Of a stretch of DNA of 64,000 nt, positions 61,045-64,000 are shown one piece after another. A model generated the notes under the pieces. It was not told the DNA's origin, did no database searches, and was given only the letters and a program-made list of their open reading frames with translations. Position 1 is the stretch's first letter, and every line of letters begins with the position of its first letter. Source of the DNA: Thermococcus cleftensis (GTDB lineage: Archaea; Methanobacteriota_B; Thermococci; Thermococcales; Thermococcaceae); contig NC_018015.1 of assembly GCF_000265525.1 (NCBI RefSeq), positions 558,001 to 622,000 of the forward strand. Reading direction: 5' to 3'. Both the position numbers and the translations under genes were made by a program.

Positions 61045-62091
61045 ATGAGGGCTGAAGTCATCGCCTGGACGGTCGCGGTTCTCACGATTGTGTACCTCGC
61101 GTGGAGGACGGTTAGCCCATTGGTTACCCCGATATTCTTCGGCCTGGTTCTCGCCTACGCCGCCTACCCAATCCACCGCCGGCTGAAAGGGCGTATAGGC
61201 AAGAGGAAATCCGCGGCACTCCTGACGGCGGGAACCGTGGGGCTAGGGGGAGTGATAACCTTCGAGCTCCTTATGATTTCCGTCCGTGTTGCCGCGTCGT
61301 TCTACGACAGCATCGTCGAGTTCTTCAACTGGCTGATGATCCAGCCCCTCCCTCCGGAAGTTCTAGACTTCCTACAGAGGTTTTCGGACCAGCTGATTCC
61401 GCGCCTCTCGGATTACATATCCCGTGGGACCCTCTCGATCCCCCTCTACCTCCTCCAGCTCTTCGTTTTCCTCCTAACGTTCTACTACTCCCTTGCCTAC
61501 GCTGAAGACATCTCAAGGCAGATACACCTTTCACTTCCGCGGAAGAACCGCGAGCTCGGCGAGAGAATACTAGAGAGCCTCAACAGGACCCTTGGAGCCC
61601 TAGTCCGGGCCTGGTTGGTGCTCAACGTGGTCAAAGGGATCCTCATGACCTTTGGCTTCATAATATTCGGCGTCTCCGACATCTACACGGCCATAGTTGC
61701 CGGCTTCCTAACGTTTCTGTTCTCCTTCGTCCCGCTCTTCGAGGGCTGGATGATATGGGCCATAGCGGCCGCCTACTTCGCCATGAACGGCTCTTATCTC
61801 CACGCCGCGGGAATAGCGCTCTACGGCTTCCTCCTCGTCTCGCCGATTCCAGACTACACGATAAGGCCCATGATGGTGGCGAAAGACGCTGACCTCGATG
61901 AGACGCTGGTGTTCATCGGTATGATAGGCGGAACCTGGGCCATGGGAGTGAAGGGACTCATAATCGGCCCGATAGTCCTCAACCTCCTCCTCGTCCTGCT
62001 GAAAGAGTGGAAAAGGATCATAAACGAGAGAGAACCTTCACACCGGCACCCTCAAGCTCCTTCAAAGCCCGCCCCTCGTCCTCAGGGTTGA
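61045..62091 (+). CDS. AI-2E family (PerM-type) membrane transporter
   Basis: 348 residues with about seven to eight transmembrane segments. N-terminal pair (VIAWTVAVLTIVYLAWR and LVTPIFFGLVLAYAAYPIH), a cytoplasmic or external helix region with FFNWLMIQPLPPEVLDF, then the conserved GILMTFGFIIFGVSDIYTAI, FLFSFVPLFEGWMIWAIAAA and the C-terminal SPIPDYTIRPMMVAKDADL and GMIGGTWAMGVKGLIIGPIV. Substrate unknown. ATG 61045 follows GGGGGAAG. The 3' end overlaps the nicotinamidase gene by 74 nt. Confidence 0.86.
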   Translation: MRAEVIAWTVAVLTIVYLAWRTVSPLVTPIFFGLVLAYAAYPIHRRLKGRIGKRKSAALLTAGTVGLGGVITFELLMISVRVAASFYDSIVEFFNWLMIQPLPPEVLDFLQRFSDQLIPRLSDYISRGTLSIPLYLLQLFVFLLTFYYSLAYAEDISRQIHLSLPRKNRELGERILESLNRTLGALVRAWLVLNVVKGILMTFGFIIFGVSDIYTAIVAGFLTFLFSFVPLFEGWMIWAIAAAYFAMNGSYLHAAGIALYGFLLVSPIPDYTIRPMMVAKDADLDETLVFIGMIGGTWAMGVKGLIIGPIVLNLLLVLLKEWKRIINEREPSHRHPQAPSKPAPRPQG

Positions 62092-62563
62092 TTCCCTTCA
62101 CGGCATCGCGGAGGAGATATGTTTCAAAGCCGTGCTTTACCGCATCTAGGGCTGTGGCCTTTACGCAGTACTCGGTCGCCACCCCACAGATGTAGACCCT
62201 TTTTACGCCGTTTCTCTTCAGAATCTCCGCCAGTTCAGTTCCCTCGAAGCCTGAATAGGCCTCCTTGTCCGGCTCCGTCGCCTTCGAGATTATAACAGCG
62301 TCAGCTGGAAGCTCCACGACGAACTCTGCCCCCGGCGTGTTCTGGACGCAGTGCCTCGGCCAGGGGCCGCCGTTCTCCCTGAAGCTGATGTGGTTCTCCG
62401 GGTGCCAGTCGCGGGTGGCAACTATCAAAGCCCCCCTCCTCCGGAACTCCTCGATGTACCGGTTGCACCGGGGTATTATCCTGTCCCCCTCCGGAACGGG
62501 CAAAGCCCCGCCGGGCATGAAGTCCCTCTGCATGTCCACAACTATGAGCGCCTCCTCTGGCAT
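62018..62563 (-). CDS. pncA: Nicotinamidase (isochorismatase-like hydrolase)
   Basis: 181 residues; hydrolyses nicotinamide to nicotinate in NAD salvage. Catalytic Asp in VVDMQRDFMPGGALPVPEGD, metal-binding DWHPENHISF, Lys in ISKATEPDKEAYSGFEG and the nucleophile Cys in YICGVATEYCVKATALDA. Start 62563 follows GGGGTGATACC. The neighbouring gene shares 4 nt at its other end region. Confidence 0.93.
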   Translation of the reverse strand: MPEEALIVVDMQRDFMPGGALPVPEGDRIIPRCNRYIEEFRRRGALIVATRDWHPENHISFRENGGPWPRHCVQNTPGAEFVVELPADAVIISKATEPDKEAYSGFEGTELAEILKRNGVKRVYICGVATEYCVKATALDAVKHGFETYLLRDAVKGINPEDEGRALKELEGAGVKVLSRL

Positions 62564-62619
62564 GGTATCACCCCAAAATAATTTCCTCAGAACCGTTAAA
62601 ACGGTTTGCGGAGGTGCTT

Positions 62620-63018
62620 TCACAGCTCGAGCCGGTCCTTAAAGCGAGACATATCAACGCCCTTCTCCATACCGAAGAGGTACGCCAGAATTCTCTCGTC
62701 GAGGTCGCCGTAGCGCTCGCGCATTGCCTTTATTCCCTCCATAACCTCAATCTCCGTCCAGCCGAGGGTCCTGGCGATGTGAACCACCATCTCGCCGAGC
62801 ATGTTCTGAGGTTGCTCGCTCTCCTCCAGAAGCTCAGTCCTCACGATGAGTTTTCCGTTCCGCTCCTCGATGACGCCCCCCTCAATGCCCTCCGCTATGA
62901 GCTTCTTCGCGGCCTTCACGTCCATAAGGCGGAGGCTGAAGGCGAGGATTCCCACCAGCTCGGCCCTCGAAAACTCCGCCGAGCCCTTGTACTCAACGGC
63001 GCGCTTTAGAGGGTTCAC
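62620..63018 (-). CDS. DUF2240-like protein
   Basis: 132 residues starting at GTG 63018, which follows GGTGGTCGC. Helix-rich: NPLKRAVEYKGSAEFSRAEL, a winged-helix-like stretch LRLMDVKAAKKLIAEGIEGG V with IEERNGKLIVRTELL, then a charged C-terminal helix pair around EVMEGIKAMRERYGDLDERI. This resembles the archaeal DUF2240 group. Function unknown. Confidence 0.7.
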   Translation of the reverse strand: MNPLKRAVEYKGSAEFSRAELVGILAFSLRLMDVKAAKKLIAEGIEGGVIEERNGKLIVRTELLEESEQPQNMLGEMVVHIARTLGWTEIEVMEGIKAMRERYGDLDERILAYLFGMEKGVDMSRFKDRLEL

Positions 63019-63097
63019 GCGACCACCCAACCTTTTTAGGCATCGAGATAGATAAACCTTTGCCCGTTGGCGGATTTCACAGACGCGGGTGATGGAG

Positions 63098-63481
63098 ATG
63101 GAGCAGAGGACGCACAGGCTGACCTCGGAAAGGCTCGTGGGTAGGCCGCTGAGAATAGAACCTGGAAGGGCTGAGGTGGAGCTTCTAACCACCGAGGAGA
63201 TGGCCGTTGACGAGCACGGCCTCGTTCATGGCGGCTTCACCTTTGGTTTAGCGGACTACGCGGCGATGCTGGCTGTAAACGAGCCCACCGTTGTGCTCGG
63301 AAAGGCCGAGGTGAGGTTCCTGAAGCCGGTGAGGGTCGGTGATAGGCTCGTGGCGAGGGCGGAGGTTGTTGAGGACCTCGGACGTAAGAAGGTGGCGGAG
63401 GTTGGTGTTTTTAGGGGAAAGGAGAAGGTCTTCGAGGGCACCTTCCACTGCTACGTTCTGGAGAAGCACGTGCTCGAATGA
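63098..63481 (+). CDS. Hotdog-fold thioesterase (PaaI-like)
   Basis: 127 residues. The hotdog core carries DEHGLVHGGFTFGLADYAAM (HGG with a catalytic Asp/Asn region), VVLGKAEVRFLKPVRVGDRL and EVGVFRGKEKVFEGTFHCYV. It probably hydrolyses acyl-CoA thioesters. Start 63098 is 4 nt after GGTGAT. Confidence 0.85.
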   Translation: MEQRTHRLTSERLVGRPLRIEPGRAEVELLTTEEMAVDEHGLVHGGFTFGLADYAAMLAVNEPTVVLGKAEVRFLKPVRVGDRLVARAEVVEDLGRKKVAEVGVFRGKEKVFEGTFHCYVLEKHVLE

Positions 63482-63484
63482 GCC

Positions 63485-63537
63485 AAAATTTTTTAAGCTT
63501 CAGTATCGAATTTCGATATCGGTGTTCGATATGAAAT
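63485..63537 (+). promoter_or_regulatory. PadR gene promoter with overlapping palindromes
   Basis: TATA-like TTTTTTAAGC at about 63489-63498, expected start near 63520. Between it and ATG 63531 lie ATCGAA-t-TTCGAT and, overlapping it, ATATCG-gtgtt-CGATAT, that is three copies of TATCGA in alternating orientation. Likely the operator through which PadR represses itself. Confidence 0.6.
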
Positions 63538-63821
63538 ACCGGGACTTTCTGGCCCTGCACATACTCCACCACGCGAGCGAAGAGCCGGTCACAGGTTCGT
63601 TTCTGATGAAAGAGCTTGAGAGACACGGCTACCACATCAGCCCCGGTACGATGTACCCCCTTCTTCACTCCCTGGAAGAGGAGGGCCTTCTGAAGAGTCA
63701 GTGGAAGGTCAAGAACGGAAGACGCGTGAGAGTCTACGAGATAACGGAAATCGGCCGGAGAACCCTCGACGAGGGCAAAGAGAAGCTGAGGGAGCTCTGC
63801 CTCGAACTGCTGGGGGAATGA
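63531..63821 (+). CDS. PadR-family transcriptional regulator
   Basis: 96-residue winged-helix repressor: FLALHILHHASEEPVTGSFL, helix ELERHGYHISPGTMYPLLHS and wing EEGLLKSQWKVKNGRRVRVY, with a C-terminal dimerisation helix (LDEGKEKLRELCLELL). The start ATG lies inside the palindromic region. It precedes the MFS transporter by 3 nt and most likely controls it; PadR proteins often sense the transported compound. Confidence 0.9.
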   Translation: MKYRDFLALHILHHASEEPVTGSFLMKELERHGYHISPGTMYPLLHSLEEEGLLKSQWKVKNGRRVRVYEITEIGRRTLDEGKEKLRELCLELLGE

Positions 63822-63824
63822 GGA

Positions 63825-64000
63825 ATGGAGGAAAAGGAGAGGAGGATATTCGGAATAAGCTGGAACGTCTTTCTGCTCGGCATCGTCAGCTTCCTCAACG
63901 ACATGAGCAGCGAGATGATAATCCCGATAATGCCGAGCTACCTGATGGAGGTTCTCGATGCCGGAAAGCTGCTCAGCGGTTCGGTCATGGGCGCGATAGA
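63825..64000 (+). CDS. MFS-type transporter, partial (C-terminus outside the window)
   Basis: First about 58 residues, MEEKERRIFGISWNVFLLGI then VSFLNDMSSEMIIPIMPSYL, with the first transmembrane segment and a drug-exporter-like SFLNDMSSEMIIPI motif. The rest lies beyond position 64000. Coexpression with padR suggests a regulated exporter. Confidence 0.8.
   Translation, partial: MEEKERRIFGISWNVFLLGIVSFLNDMSSEMIIPIMPSYLMEVLDAGKLLSGSVMGAI

Overview
The window is from a hyperthermophilic archaeon of the order Thermococcales, most likely a Thermococcus species. The evidence is the archaeal S10/spc-type ribosomal operon with eL19, eL32, eS4, aIF1 and RNase P protein genes inside it, an intein-rich MCM helicase, a soluble group 3b [NiFe]-hydrogenase, CGP-CTERM surface proteins, GGTGAT-type ribosome binding sites about 4 nt before the start, and TTTATA-type TATA boxes. 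No rRNA, tRNA or CRISPR array was recognised. Gene starts were chosen by ribosome-binding-site spacing and TATA position, so many are shorter than the longest open frame.

Layout. Positions 1-11340 (minus strand) hold a SPOUT RNA methyltransferase followed by uL3, uL4, uL23, uL2, uS19, uL22, uS3, uL29, aIF1, Rpp29, uS17, uL14, uL24, eS4, uL5, uS14, uS8, uL6, eL32, eL19, uL18 and a partial uS5, all tightly packed behind one promoter near 11400. An intergenic stretch with hairpins follows, then an RNA ligase, uL16 and an MFS transporter (minus). Positions 14905-19953 carry a class V aminotransferase, a membrane protein, a P-loop ATPase, an AsnRS-like asparagine synthetase and a DUF234-type ATPase.

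Positions 20089-29223 are the metabolic centrepiece. A NuoE/NuoF/NuoG-GltD flavoprotein operon (minus) and a four-subunit group 3b [NiFe]-hydrogenase operon (plus) diverge from about 165 bp that contain a perfect extended SurR motif. This suggests sulfur-responsive co-expression of one H2/NAD(P)H/ferredoxin electron-transfer system. Positions 29272-33570 hold a small barrel protein, a TatD-type hydrolase, RNA 3'-phosphate cyclase, two unknown proteins and a phosphodiesterase.

Positions 33746-40807 form a replication/translation block: GINS, an MCM helicase interrupted by three inteins (about two thirds of its coding length), and aIF2-beta. Positions 40939-44567 encode a Na+-pumping methylmalonyl-CoA decarboxylase. 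A four-CBS protein and homoserine dehydrogenase follow. Positions 46534-47374 hold a small membrane-protein gene that appears split by the 3' remnant of an IS605-type tnpB with its terminal hairpin; an apparently intact paralogue lies beside it.

Positions 47855-53716 carry an ASCH protein, ZPR1, SepF and the conserved proteasome/exosome operon (psmA, SBDS homologue, rrp4, rrp41, rrp42). Positions 53793-56082 hold a small membrane protein, a HIT protein and two tandem CGP-CTERM surface proteins, the first frameshifted. The rest contains a MazG-type protein, small proteins, an indolepyruvate oxidoreductase alpha subunit without its usual beta partner, a frameshifted small ORF, a DUF4152-like protein, an AI-2E family transporter, nicotinamidase, a DUF2240-like protein, a hotdog thioesterase, and a PadR regulator upstream of an MFS transporter that runs off the window.
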